Source of the DNA: Flavivirga jejuensis
GTDB taxonomy: Bacteria; Bacteroidota; Bacteroidia; Flavobacteriales; Flavobacteriaceae
Assembly (NCBI RefSeq): GCF_030540765.1
Contig: NZ_JAUOEL010000003.1
Span: 372,001 to 436,000, forward strand
DNA length: 64,000 bases
Reading direction: 5' to 3'
Under the pieces are notes generated by a model that saw only the letters and a program-made list of their open reading frames with translations, was not told the origin of the DNA and made no database searches. Position numbers and translations under genes: made by a program. Within the stretch, counting starts at the first letter, position 1, and each line of letters opens with the position of its first letter. Positions 47,431 to 54,747 of this stretch are shown piece by piece.

Positions 47431-48759
47431 CTATTTATCTCCGTAAACTTCTTTAACAAACTTTTCGTAGCTTAATTCTTTAACCTTAATATTTGCTTTT
47501 TCTTTATAAACCGCTAATAACTTTTGGCTAATTAATTGTTCTGAAATTCTACGAGCCTCATCTTGATTTGATAATACTCTGGCAGCTATATCGTCTAATT
47601 CTTTATCAGATGGATCTAATTGACCAAATTGAGCCATTTGCCCTTTAATCATTTCTCTTGCATGATTTTTAATATCGTCCATAGTTACTTGAACGTCATT
47701 ATCGGTGATAAGCTTTCCTTCGATTAATTGATAGCGTAAACTTTTTTCTGATTTTTCGTATTCCTCTCTTGCTTGCACCTCATCCATTACTTTTTCACCA
47801 GCAGTTTGCATCCACTTGGTTAAAAATTCGGCAGGTAAATCAAACTTAGTATTTTCAACTAAATACTCAGTAACATCATTTAAAAGCTTTTGGTCTGCTT
47901 GTTGTACAAATTGTTTTTCGGCATCTTCTTTTATCTTGGCTTTTAATTCTGTAACCGAAGTCACAGTATCTTTTCCAAAAAGTTTATCAAACAACTCTTG
48001 ATCTAAATCTGCTAATTCTCGCTCATTAATCTCAGTAATTGTAAAATTAACTTCAATATCTAAATCGTGTATATCATCATGACCTAATTTTAAAGCATGC
48101 ATTAACTCATGCTCATCATCATAAAGTCCTTTAGTTTTTAAGGTAACTACATCACCTGCTTTAGCTCCTAAAAATTGTTTTTCGGTTGCTTTCCCTTTAA
48201 ATTTATCTAAAGTTAAAGTGACAGTATTATCAATTTCTTTTTCTTCATTACTAAAAGTTCCAGTAATTTCACTGTCTTTTACAATAACTTCTTGAGACAC
48301 TAATTTCCCGTATTGTTTTTGAATACGTTCAATCTGCTCGTCAATCATTTTATCATCAGCCACAATATTATATTGTGTAATAGCCTTTTTACCTTTTAAG
48401 TTTACTTCAAATTCTGGCGCTAAACCTAATTCGAATTCAAAAGAAAACCCTTCAGCATCCCAGTTTATATCATCTTGTGGTCTTGGTAAAGGCTGTCCTA
48501 ATACATCTAGTTTTTCTTCTGTAAGATATTTATTTAAAGCATCTTGTAATAGCTTATTAACCTCATCTACCAAAACAGATTTTCCGTATTGTTTTTTTAC
48601 CATCCCCATTGGCACATGTCCTTTTCTAAAACCAGGAATATTTGCTGTTTTACGATAGTCTGTTAAGATCTTTTCAACTTTATCGCTATAATCTTCTTTA
48701 GCGATATCTACTTTCACAACAGCATTTAATGCATCAACGTTTTCTCTTGTAATATTCAT
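47431..48759 (-). CDS. tig: Trigger factor
   Basis: 442 aa ribosome-associated chaperone. The N-terminal ribosome-binding signature is seen in NIPGFRKGHVPMGMVKKQYG (the GFRxGxxP loop). A central region around 150-250 stands where the FKBP-type isomerase domain belongs but lacks its usual catalytic motifs, as is normal in Bacteroidota. The C-terminal helical arms follow. It is transcribed towards clpP and clpX, so folding and degradation genes form one block. The promoter lies 87 bp upstream of the start. Confidence 0.95.
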   Translation of the reverse strand: MNITRENVDALNAVVKVDIAKEDYSDKVEKILTDYRKTANIPGFRKGHVPMGMVKKQYGKSVLVDEVNKLLQDALNKYLTEEKLDVLGQPLPRPQDDINWDAEGFSFEFELGLAPEFEVNLKGKKAITQYNIVADDKMIDEQIERIQKQYGKLVSQEVIVKDSEITGTFSNEEKEIDNTVTLTLDKFKGKATEKQFLGAKAGDVVTLKTKGLYDDEHELMHALKLGHDDIHDLDIEVNFTITEINERELADLDQELFDKLFGKDTVTSVTELKAKIKEDAEKQFVQQADQKLLNDVTEYLVENTKFDLPAEFLTKWMQTAGEKVMDEVQAREEYEKSEKSLRYQLIEGKLITDNDVQVTMDDIKNHAREMIKGQMAQFGQLDPSDKELDDIAARVLSNQDEARRISEQLISQKLLAVYKEKANIKVKELSYEKFVKEVYGDK

Positions 48760-48838
48760 TTTAAACTATATAAAGCCTTATGTCAGGCATTTAACAATAA
48801 AGTTTTCTTTTAAAAACTAAAACTTATGTAACCAAAAT

Positions 48839-48872
48839 TGGGATGCAAAAATATAATATTTTTACATCCCAA
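48839..48872 (-). promoter_or_regulatory. tig promoter embedded in an inverted repeat
   Basis: On the minus strand TTG (48872-48870), 16 bp, TATTTTTG (48853-48846) is a full Bacteroidota promoter aimed at tig. The same bases form the inverted repeat TTGGGATG…CATCCCAA (48839-48872), which could also end transcripts of the gene upstream at 48990. Confidence 0.6.
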
Positions 48873-48989
48873 CAAAGTTTTTAGCAGCTTGATTTAATGT
48901 GATGATATTTATTGATTTTCAAAGGTCATATATAATTCACATTAAAATATTAAGTTTTAAAAATCAACGAAGTACACGTTCATTTAAAG

Positions 48990-49337
48990 TTATTTTTTAT
49001 CGTCTTTTAAAAGAGAATGAAGTATCGATTGCAAAACAGAAAGTAGGATACTAAATAACACGGCTATCCAAATACTATTTACCGAAAAACCATCAATTAA
49101 TTTATCGGCTAATAAGATAATTAAAGCGTTAATTATTAACAAAAACAAGCCTAAAGTAACCACGGTTATTGGTAAGGTTAGAACAATCAATACAGGCTTT
49201 ACAAATAGATTTAAAACAGACAGTACAACTGCTACTATTAAAGCTGTTAAATAACCATCTACATGTACACCATTTAAAAAATATGCTATTACAAATACAG
49301 CGACTCCGTTTAATAAAAGTTTGGTTATAAGATTCAT
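48990..49337 (-). CDS. Small four-helix membrane protein (phage holin family 4, PF04020-like)
   Basis: 115 aa with four hydrophobic segments and little else. LNGVAVFVIAYFLNGVHVDG, then a conserved AVVLSVLNLFVKPVLIVLTL-PITVVTLGLFLLIINALIIL stretch is the pattern of the YvlD/PF04020 family. Despite the name these are chromosomal inner-membrane proteins of unknown role, not lysis holins. No phage genes lie nearby. It stands between tig and an alpha/beta hydrolase, all on the minus strand. Confidence 0.85.
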   Translation of the reverse strand: MNLITKLLLNGVAVFVIAYFLNGVHVDGYLTALIVAVVLSVLNLFVKPVLIVLTLPITVVTLGLFLLIINALIILLADKLIDGFSVNSIWIAVLFSILLSVLQSILHSLLKDDKK

Positions 49338-49472
49338 TTGTTTATTTTTAATTCGTTCTTACCCATAAGACGCTATATACATAGTAAATGTTTCAATGGT
49401 AGCTGATTTTTTTATTATGCGTATTTAGTGTCTGGTTACAAACAGACTATTTAATTAAATATACAAAAAAAA

Positions 49473-50237
49473 TCACTTGACAAACCGTGTAACAGCTTCA
49501 AAAAAGTCTTTTGGGTTTTCGGCATGTAACCAGTGCCCTGAATTAGAAATGGTAGTAATTTCTACTTTCGAGAAATGATTAGAAATGATTCTTTCGTCTT
49601 CTACGCCAATATATTCTGATCTATCTCCACGCAAAAACAAGGTATCCTTTTTAAACGTCGCATAGCTTGGCAAAGCCTCTCCTATTTCACTAACTTCTTC
49701 TTTTAAAACTTCCAAATTTATACGTAACGCTAATTTTCCTTTTTCAATCCAGTACAGGTTTTTTAGTAAAAATTGACGTGTTCCAAAGTCAGACACATAA
49801 TCACTTAACAACTTATCCGCTTCTCCTCTATTTTTAATTTCATTAAAATCTAAGGCACTTAAACCTTCTAGAATAGCATCATGATGAACGGGATAAAAAC
49901 GTGGAGAAATATCTGCTACAATTAATTTCGAGACTATTTCGGGGTATTGCGTTGCAAACAACATAGCCGTCTTTCCTCCCATAGAATGCCCCAATAATAT
50001 GATATTAGTAAGATTATGCGTATCACAATAATGCTTTAAATCTTCAGCAAGAATATCGTAATTAAAATCGTTACTATGAAAACTTCTGCCATGATTGCGT
50101 TGATCTACTAAGTGAACCTGAAACCCTTGTTCGCTAAATTGACGCCCCAATGTTTTCCAATTATCACTCATTCCTAAAAAACCATGAAGAATCACAAATG
50201 GTTGACCTTCTCCTATTATATTAGAATGTAATATCAT
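49473..50237 (-). CDS. Alpha/beta-fold hydrolase (YbfF-like)
   Basis: 254 aa, cytoplasmic. The oxyanion region is VILHGFLGMSDNWKTLGRQF and the nucleophile elbow is ILLGHSMGGKTAM (Ser in G-H-S-M-G). DQRNHGRSFHS follows the strand before, and the C-terminal His lies in ISNSGHWLHAENP. These match the esterase group of YbfF. The substrate is not known. It starts just downstream of a stem-loop cluster that separates it from pdxJ. Confidence 0.9.
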   Translation of the reverse strand: MILHSNIIGEGQPFVILHGFLGMSDNWKTLGRQFSEQGFQVHLVDQRNHGRSFHSNDFNYDILAEDLKHYCDTHNLTNIILLGHSMGGKTAMLFATQYPEIVSKLIVADISPRFYPVHHDAILEGLSALDFNEIKNRGEADKLLSDYVSDFGTRQFLLKNLYWIEKGKLALRINLEVLKEEVSEIGEALPSYATFKKDTLFLRGDRSEYIGVEDERIISNHFSKVEITTISNSGHWLHAENPKDFFEAVTRFVK

Positions 50238-50252
50238 AATCCTTCTTTAATA

Positions 50253-50480
50253 CCCTCCAAAGGAGGGAAATTATTGCGTGATCACTCACCCATTTTTAAT
50301 CTAAAAATTCTCCGACCCTTGGGTCGGGGTTTCCAATTAACCTCTCCTTTGGAGAGGTCAGAACTGCTTTTTTTGCAGTTCTGGGTGAGGCAAAATAAAA
50401 AAATTCGATTTTTGCCTCTATAAAGGCAAAATGAAACTGGCGAAATACCCCTATGGCTTGCCTCGGGGATAGTCAGTTTC
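50253..50480. repeat. Cluster of six stem-loops
   Basis: CCCTCC/GGAGGG at 50253-50267; an outer stem CTCACCC/GGGTGAG (50285-50291 and 50383-50389) enclosing CCGACCC/GGGTCGG (50312-50327), CCTCTCC/GGAGAGG (50341-50357) and CAGAACTGC/GCAGTTCTG (50359-50383); then TTTTGCCT/AGGCAAAA (50410-50431) and GAAACTG…CAGTTTC (50433-50480) with CCCC/GGGG inside. No gene; an open frame here (50282-50482) is an artefact of the hairpins. Confidence 0.75.
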
Positions 50481-50562
50481 AAGAATTTTTTATTGTTATT
50501 TTAAAATCTATCTGTTTAATCCCATTATGTTTTCGACAAAGTTTCTTTCTCTTTGGGAAAGA

Positions 50563-51285
50563 TTAAGATTGAGCCTTAAGCTTATGAAGATACATTTGTA
50601 TAACATTCTCTACTCCTAAATATAAACTCTCTGCTATTAAAGCATGCCCGATGGAAACTTCTAATAATCCTGGAATATTTTTTTTAAAAAATTCAATGTT
50701 ATCTAAAGACAAATCATGTCCTGCATTAATACCTAAACCCAAATTATTAGCCAACTCAGCACTTTCAACATACGGTGTTATCGCATCTTTATTACCTAAA
50801 CTATATTGATGTGCAAAAGCTTCAGTATATAATTCAATTCTATCTGCACCAGTTGCTTTAGCTCCTTCTATTTGATTTAGAACAGGATCTACAAAAATAG
50901 ATGTTCTAATTCCGTTTTTCTGAAACTCCTTAATAACATCAACTAAAAAAGCTTTATGCTTTATAGTATCCCAACCAGCATTACTAGTAATAGCATCAAC
51001 AGCATCTGGCACCAATGTAACCTGCGTTGGTTTTACATTTAAGACTAATTCTACAAAAGAATCGACAGGGTTTCCCTCAATATTATACTCGGTAAAAACT
51101 TCTGGTTTTAAATCACGTGCGTCCTGGTAACGTATATGACGCTCATCTGGTCTTGGATGAATTGTGACTCCCTCAGCACCAAATCGCTGTACATCTTTTG
51201 CAAACTGAACTACATTTGGTACATCGCCACCTCTTGAGTTTCTTAAAGTTGCTATCTTATTGATATTTACACTTAACTTTGTCAT
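50563..51285 (-). CDS. pdxJ: Pyridoxine 5'-phosphate synthase
   Basis: 240 aa, the usual length. PdxJ joins deoxyxylulose 5-phosphate and 3-amino-2-oxopropyl phosphate to make pyridoxine 5'-phosphate. Signatures are LSVNINKIATLRNSRGGDVP, GAEGVTIHPRPDERHIRYQD, TQVTLVPD, ELYTEAFA, and GLGINAGHDLSLDNIEFF. The leader between promoter and ATG holds a 14-bp stem followed by a T-run, which looks like an attenuator. It is divergent from the CBS protein and nadK. Confidence 0.97.
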   Translation of the reverse strand: MTKLSVNINKIATLRNSRGGDVPNVVQFAKDVQRFGAEGVTIHPRPDERHIRYQDARDLKPEVFTEYNIEGNPVDSFVELVLNVKPTQVTLVPDAVDAITSNAGWDTIKHKAFLVDVIKEFQKNGIRTSIFVDPVLNQIEGAKATGADRIELYTEAFAHQYSLGNKDAITPYVESAELANNLGLGINAGHDLSLDNIEFFKKNIPGLLEVSIGHALIAESLYLGVENVIQMYLHKLKAQS

Positions 51286-51301
51286 GTATGAATTTTAAAA
51301 A

Positions 51302-51349
51302 AGAACTAATCTAAATTTTTAACATTAGCTAAAAGTTTAGATTAGTTCT
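51302..51349 (-). promoter_or_regulatory. Attenuator-like hairpin in the pdxJ leader
   Basis: Perfect 14-bp arms AGAACTAATCTAAA (51302-51315) and TTTAGATTAGTTCT (51336-51349). Read on the minus strand the stem is followed by six T, then 14 bp to the pdxJ start. It lies downstream of the promoter box at 51351, so it would form in the mRNA leader. Confidence 0.55.
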
Positions 51350-51350
51350 G

Positions 51351-51358
51351 CAAAAATA
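51351..51358 (-). promoter_or_regulatory. TAnnTTTG promoter box of pdxJ
   Basis: TATTTTTG on the minus strand, immediately upstream of the leader hairpin and 66 bp before the pdxJ ATG. A clear -33 TTG was not seen. Confidence 0.4.
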
Positions 51359-51420
51359 CAAAGTAGAACAGGCTTATATACTATTTTTTTAATTAATTTG
51401 CATACTCATAAAGCTGAACA

Positions 51421-52080
51421 ATGAAACTTTCAGAATATATTATAAACGATATAAAACCATTGAATAGTAATAGCAAAATAAGTGATTTGCAATTACTCTT
51501 TAATCAGTTAACCTATTCTCATATTCCTATTAAGGATGAGAACGGTGTTTTTTTAGGTACTTTTTTTGAGACAGATGCGCATTGTTTTGAAAATGGTAAG
51601 CTTATTAGTGAATACCTCTATTCCATTGAAGATTTTTTTGTAAGAAGCAATACGCTCTGGTTAGATGTATTAGAGGCTTTTGCCCAAAATTCGGCTAATA
51701 TCATGCCTGTTTTAGATGAAAAAAATAATTATTTAGGCTATTATGAGCTTAATGATATTATTAGCCTCTTTAATGAATCTCCTTTCTTTTTTGAAGCTGG
51801 AGGTGTATTAGTCATTGAAAAAGGAATTAATGATTATTCATTTAGTGAGATAAGTCAAATAGTAGAATCTAACAATGGTAAACTTTTAGGTGCTTTTATT
51901 TCGAAAATGAAAAATGATGTTGCACAAGTTACTCTTAAAATAGGGAATACCGGACTTAATGAAATTATTCAAACCTTTCGTAGATATAGCTATAATATTA
52001 TATCTGGTCATGAAGAAGACAGTTATATTGAAAGCCTTAAAGACCGATCGGATTATTTGAATAAATACTTAAACATGTAA
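51421..52080 (+). CDS. CBS domain-containing protein
   Basis: 219 aa, cytoplasmic. Residues 1-120 form a CBS pair (PLNSNSKISDLQLLFNQLTY, HIPIKDENGVFLGTFFETDA, MPVLDEKNNYLGYYELNDII), a fold that binds adenine nucleotides. Residues 140-215 look like an ACT-like half (VLVIEKGINDYSFSEISQIV, GAFISKMKNDVAQVTLKIG). In Bacteroidota a CBS protein of this shape sits between pdxJ and nadK, as here, 85 bp before nadK. It may sense nucleotide state for the NAD kinase, which is inference. Confidence 0.88.
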   Translation: MKLSEYIINDIKPLNSNSKISDLQLLFNQLTYSHIPIKDENGVFLGTFFETDAHCFENGKLISEYLYSIEDFFVRSNTLWLDVLEAFAQNSANIMPVLDEKNNYLGYYELNDIISLFNESPFFFEAGGVLVIEKGINDYSFSEISQIVESNNGKLLGAFISKMKNDVAQVTLKIGNTGLNEIIQTFRRYSYNIISGHEEDSYIESLKDRSDYLNKYLNM

Positions 52081-52165
52081 ATTACGAGCTAAAAATTAGC
52101 TTCATAAAAACTATGATTATATGGATGCACCATGTAACCCATAAAAAAACAATAAAAACAAACGC

Positions 52166-53050
52166 ATGAAAGTTGCCATTTTTGGACGATTCTACAACAA
52201 AACTACCACAGCATCTGTAGAAACACTTTTTAATTACTTATTAAAAAAAGATATTGATGCCTATATTGAAACACAGTTTTTTAATATCATTCATAATGAA
52301 TCTCCTAACATAAAAGACTTTGCTTCATTTAAAACATTTGATACCTTAGATAAATCTTTTGATTTTCTTGTAAGTGTTGGAGGCGATGGTACTATTCTAA
52401 GAGCTATTACCTTTGTAAAAGATATTGACATCCCCATAGTTGGTGTCAATACAGGGCGTTTAGGTTTTTTAGCAACGATACAAGTAGATGCCATTGAGCA
52501 TGCTATTCAAAATATAATTGACGGAAATTATAGAATATCAGAACGTAGTTTACTCTCTATAGAAACCACTCCAGAAAATAAAAATATTACATCGTTAAAC
52601 TTTGCTTTAAACGAAATAGCAGTAAGCAGAAAAAACACAACATCTATGATTACTGTCGAAACGCATTTAGATGGTGAATATCTTACATCCTATTGGAGTG
52701 ATGGCTTAATAGTCTCAACCCCAACGGGATCAACAGGTTACTCATTAAGCTGTGGTGGCCCCGTAATTACTCCAAGTACAAATAGTTTTGTTATAACCCC
52801 TATAGCGCCACATAATCTAAGTGCACGCCCTTTAATAATTCCAGATTCGACAGAAATACAACTAAAAGTTAATGGACGAGAAGAAAACCATTTAGTATCT
52901 TTAGACTCCAGAATTGCAACATTAGATAATGGAACCATAATCAAAATAAAAAAAGCAGACTTCAAGATTAAAATGATTGATCTTTTAGATGAAAGTTTTT
53001 TGGGTACACTCCGAAAAAAGCTTCTTTGGGGAGAAGACAAGCGCAATTAA
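52166..53050 (+). CDS. nadK: NAD kinase
   Basis: 294 aa. The enzyme phosphorylates NAD to NADP. The active-site motif is LVSVGGDGTILRAITFV (GGDGT), followed by VGVNTGRLGFLATIQ (the NTG/GF motif). SYWSDGLIVSTPTGSTGYSL is the third conserved block and SARPLIIPDSTEIQL the fourth. The length is normal. It follows the CBS protein in the same direction. Confidence 0.97.
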   Translation: MKVAIFGRFYNKTTTASVETLFNYLLKKDIDAYIETQFFNIIHNESPNIKDFASFKTFDTLDKSFDFLVSVGGDGTILRAITFVKDIDIPIVGVNTGRLGFLATIQVDAIEHAIQNIIDGNYRISERSLLSIETTPENKNITSLNFALNEIAVSRKNTTSMITVETHLDGEYLTSYWSDGLIVSTPTGSTGYSLSCGGPVITPSTNSFVITPIAPHNLSARPLIIPDSTEIQLKVNGREENHLVSLDSRIATLDNGTIIKIKKADFKIKMIDLLDESFLGTLRKKLLWGEDKRN

Positions 53051-53109
53051 ACAATAATTCATAAGAAATACTGTTTTACACTAATACAATTTAACTCAAA
53101 TTATTTTAG

Positions 53110-53268
53110 ACCAATTAAACTCTAAAATAATACATAAAATAATTTGAATTAATTTTTGCTTAGGTAATAAATAAAATATATGCATAAAACGGATTACGTT
53201 TATATTTTTTGAAGCTATATAAGTGAAAAAGAAACGAATTATATGTGGTCTTTTAGAGTTTAATTGGT
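53110..53268. repeat. 159-bp element with 18-bp perfect terminal inverted repeats
   Basis: ACCAATTAAACTCTAAAA at 53110-53127 and its exact reverse complement at 53251-53268, with an AT-rich interior that encodes nothing. No target-site duplication was recognised. The right arm ends 1 bp before the TTG of the next gene's promoter. Confidence 0.7.
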
Positions 53269-53269
53269 A

Positions 53270-53296
53270 TTGAGCTAATCTTATTTATTATATTTG
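53270..53296 (+). promoter_or_regulatory. Promoter of the envelope-biogenesis run
   Basis: TTG (53270-53272), 16 bp, TATATTTG (53289-53296), a full match to the Bacteroidota consensus with the same spacing as the tig promoter. The ATG is 17 bp downstream, so the leader is very short. Confidence 0.7.
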
Positions 53297-53313
53297 CAAA
53301 CTTTTGAATATTT

Positions 53314-54003
53314 ATGAGGCATTTAATCATATTGATATTAAGTATTTTAAGCATCCATTTAAGCTATTCTCAAATTAACGAATTAGGTGTTTTTTTGGGA
53401 GGCAGTAATTTTATTGGAGATGTAGGCGCTACCGATTATATTTCACCAAACCAAATAGCGTTTGGTGGTATTTATAAATGGAACAGAAGTAAAAGACACT
53501 CTTATAGAGCTTCGATAATTTTTAGCGAATTAAAAGGCATTGATACAAAGTCTCATGACCAGAAGCGTATTCAAAGAGGCTATGATTTTTCAAATAAAAT
53601 TTTAGAGGTTTCGTTAGGATTTGAGTTTACATTTCTAGATTTCGATTTACATTCTGGACAAAAAATAGGAACTCCATACCTATATACAGGCATAAGTACT
53701 GCCAGACATAACAATTATTATTTTTTAAATGATGTACAGACGTCAGAAAACACTAAAAGCTGGGCTTATGGTATTCCTATGGCATTAGGGTATAAAGCTT
53801 CCTTTATAGACAATATTATTTTGGGCATAGAAATTGGTGCCCGTTATACATTTTCAGATAATCTAGATGGAAGTGCTCCAAAAAATGCATCTAGACAACA
53901 ATACAACTTTGGTAATTTAAATAATAACGATTGGTATATGTTTTCAGGTATTACTTTAACATATACATTTGGCGAAAATCCCTGTTACTGCCCGGGCTAT
54001 TAA
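53314..54003 (+). CDS. DUF6089/PorG-like outer membrane beta-barrel protein
   Basis: 229 aa with a signal peptide (ILSILSIHLSYSQ). The body is an eight-stranded beta-barrel pattern: ELGVFLGGSNFIGDVGATDY, AFGGIYKWNRSKRHSYRASI, EVSLGFEFTFLDFDLH, TPYLYTGISTARHN, and the last strand WYMFSGITLTYTFG. The N-terminal GxSNFxGDxG motif is shared with PorG, a type IX secretion component, and DUF6089 proteins. It lies directly before uppS and bamA (3 bp gap), a common order in Flavobacteria. Whether it works in secretion is not shown. Confidence 0.85.
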   Translation: MRHLIILILSILSIHLSYSQINELGVFLGGSNFIGDVGATDYISPNQIAFGGIYKWNRSKRHSYRASIIFSELKGIDTKSHDQKRIQRGYDFSNKILEVSLGFEFTFLDFDLHSGQKIGTPYLYTGISTARHNNYYFLNDVQTSENTKSWAYGIPMALGYKASFIDNIILGIEIGARYTFSDNLDGSAPKNASRQQYNFGNLNNNDWYMFSGITLTYTFGENPCYCPGY

Positions 54004-54006
54004 AAG

Positions 54007-54747
54007 ATGGACTTAAAAGAAAGTATACAAAACAAAGAATTACCAAAACATATAGCCATCATAATGGATGGGAATGGCCGTTGGGCAAAACAACAAGGTA
54101 TGTTACGTGCCTTTGGTCATGAAAACGGAACAAAATCTGTAAGACAAGCTGTTGAAGCTTGTGCTGAACTTGGCATTGAAAACCTAACGCTTTATGCCTT
54201 TTCTACTGAAAATTGGAACAGACCAAAATTAGAAGTACAAACTTTAATGAAACTTCTGGTATCTTCATTAAAAAAGGAAATAAAAACACTTCAAGACAAT
54301 AACATAAAGCTTACGGCTATAGGAAATCTAAATACACTTCCTAAAAAAGTTCATAAAGAACTTCATGATGTTATAGATAACACAAAGCATAATGAAAGAA
54401 TGACTCTAACTCTTGCATTAAGCTATGGTTCCAGAGAAGAAATCTTAAACACTGTTAAAGAAATTAGTATTAAAGTTAAAAATAATATAATTTCGCCTGG
54501 AAATATTGATGAATCAATTATAAATGAGCATCTTTACACGCGAAATTTACCCGATGTAGATTTGCTCATTAGAACAAGTGGAGAGCAGCGCATCAGCAAT
54601 TTTTTACTTTGGCAAATAGCATATGCAGAATTATATTTTACAGATGTATTGTGGCCAGATTTCACAAAGCAACATTTGTATGAAGCTATTATTGAATATC
54701 AAAAAAGAGAACGACGATTTGGGAAAACAAGTGAACAACTTAGCTAA
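54007..54747 (+). CDS. uppS: Isoprenyl transferase (undecaprenyl diphosphate synthase)
   Basis: 246 aa cis-prenyltransferase making the lipid carrier for peptidoglycan and surface glycans. The active-site motif is HIAIIMDGNGRWAKQQGM, followed by GHENGTKSVRQAVEACAELG, TLYAFSTENWNRP, and the C-terminal DLLIRTSGEQRISNFLLWQI-AYAELYFTDVLWPDF. It follows the DUF6089 gene by 3 bp, and its end overlaps the likely start of bamA. Confidence 0.97.
   Translation: MDLKESIQNKELPKHIAIIMDGNGRWAKQQGMLRAFGHENGTKSVRQAVEACAELGIENLTLYAFSTENWNRPKLEVQTLMKLLVSSLKKEIKTLQDNNIKLTAIGNLNTLPKKVHKELHDVIDNTKHNERMTLTLALSYGSREEILNTVKEISIKVKNNIISPGNIDESIINEHLYTRNLPDVDLLIRTSGEQRISNFLLWQIAYAELYFTDVLWPDFTKQHLYEAIIEYQKRERRFGKTSEQLS

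Noticed and set aside
48990-49337. Holin as a sign of a prophage
   Set aside because: The family name is historical; no phage gene is nearby and the neighbours are housekeeping genes.
50282-50482. 66-aa open frame between the hydrolase and pdxJ genes
   Set aside because: It runs through the stem-loop cluster; its composition reflects the hairpins and no family is seen.
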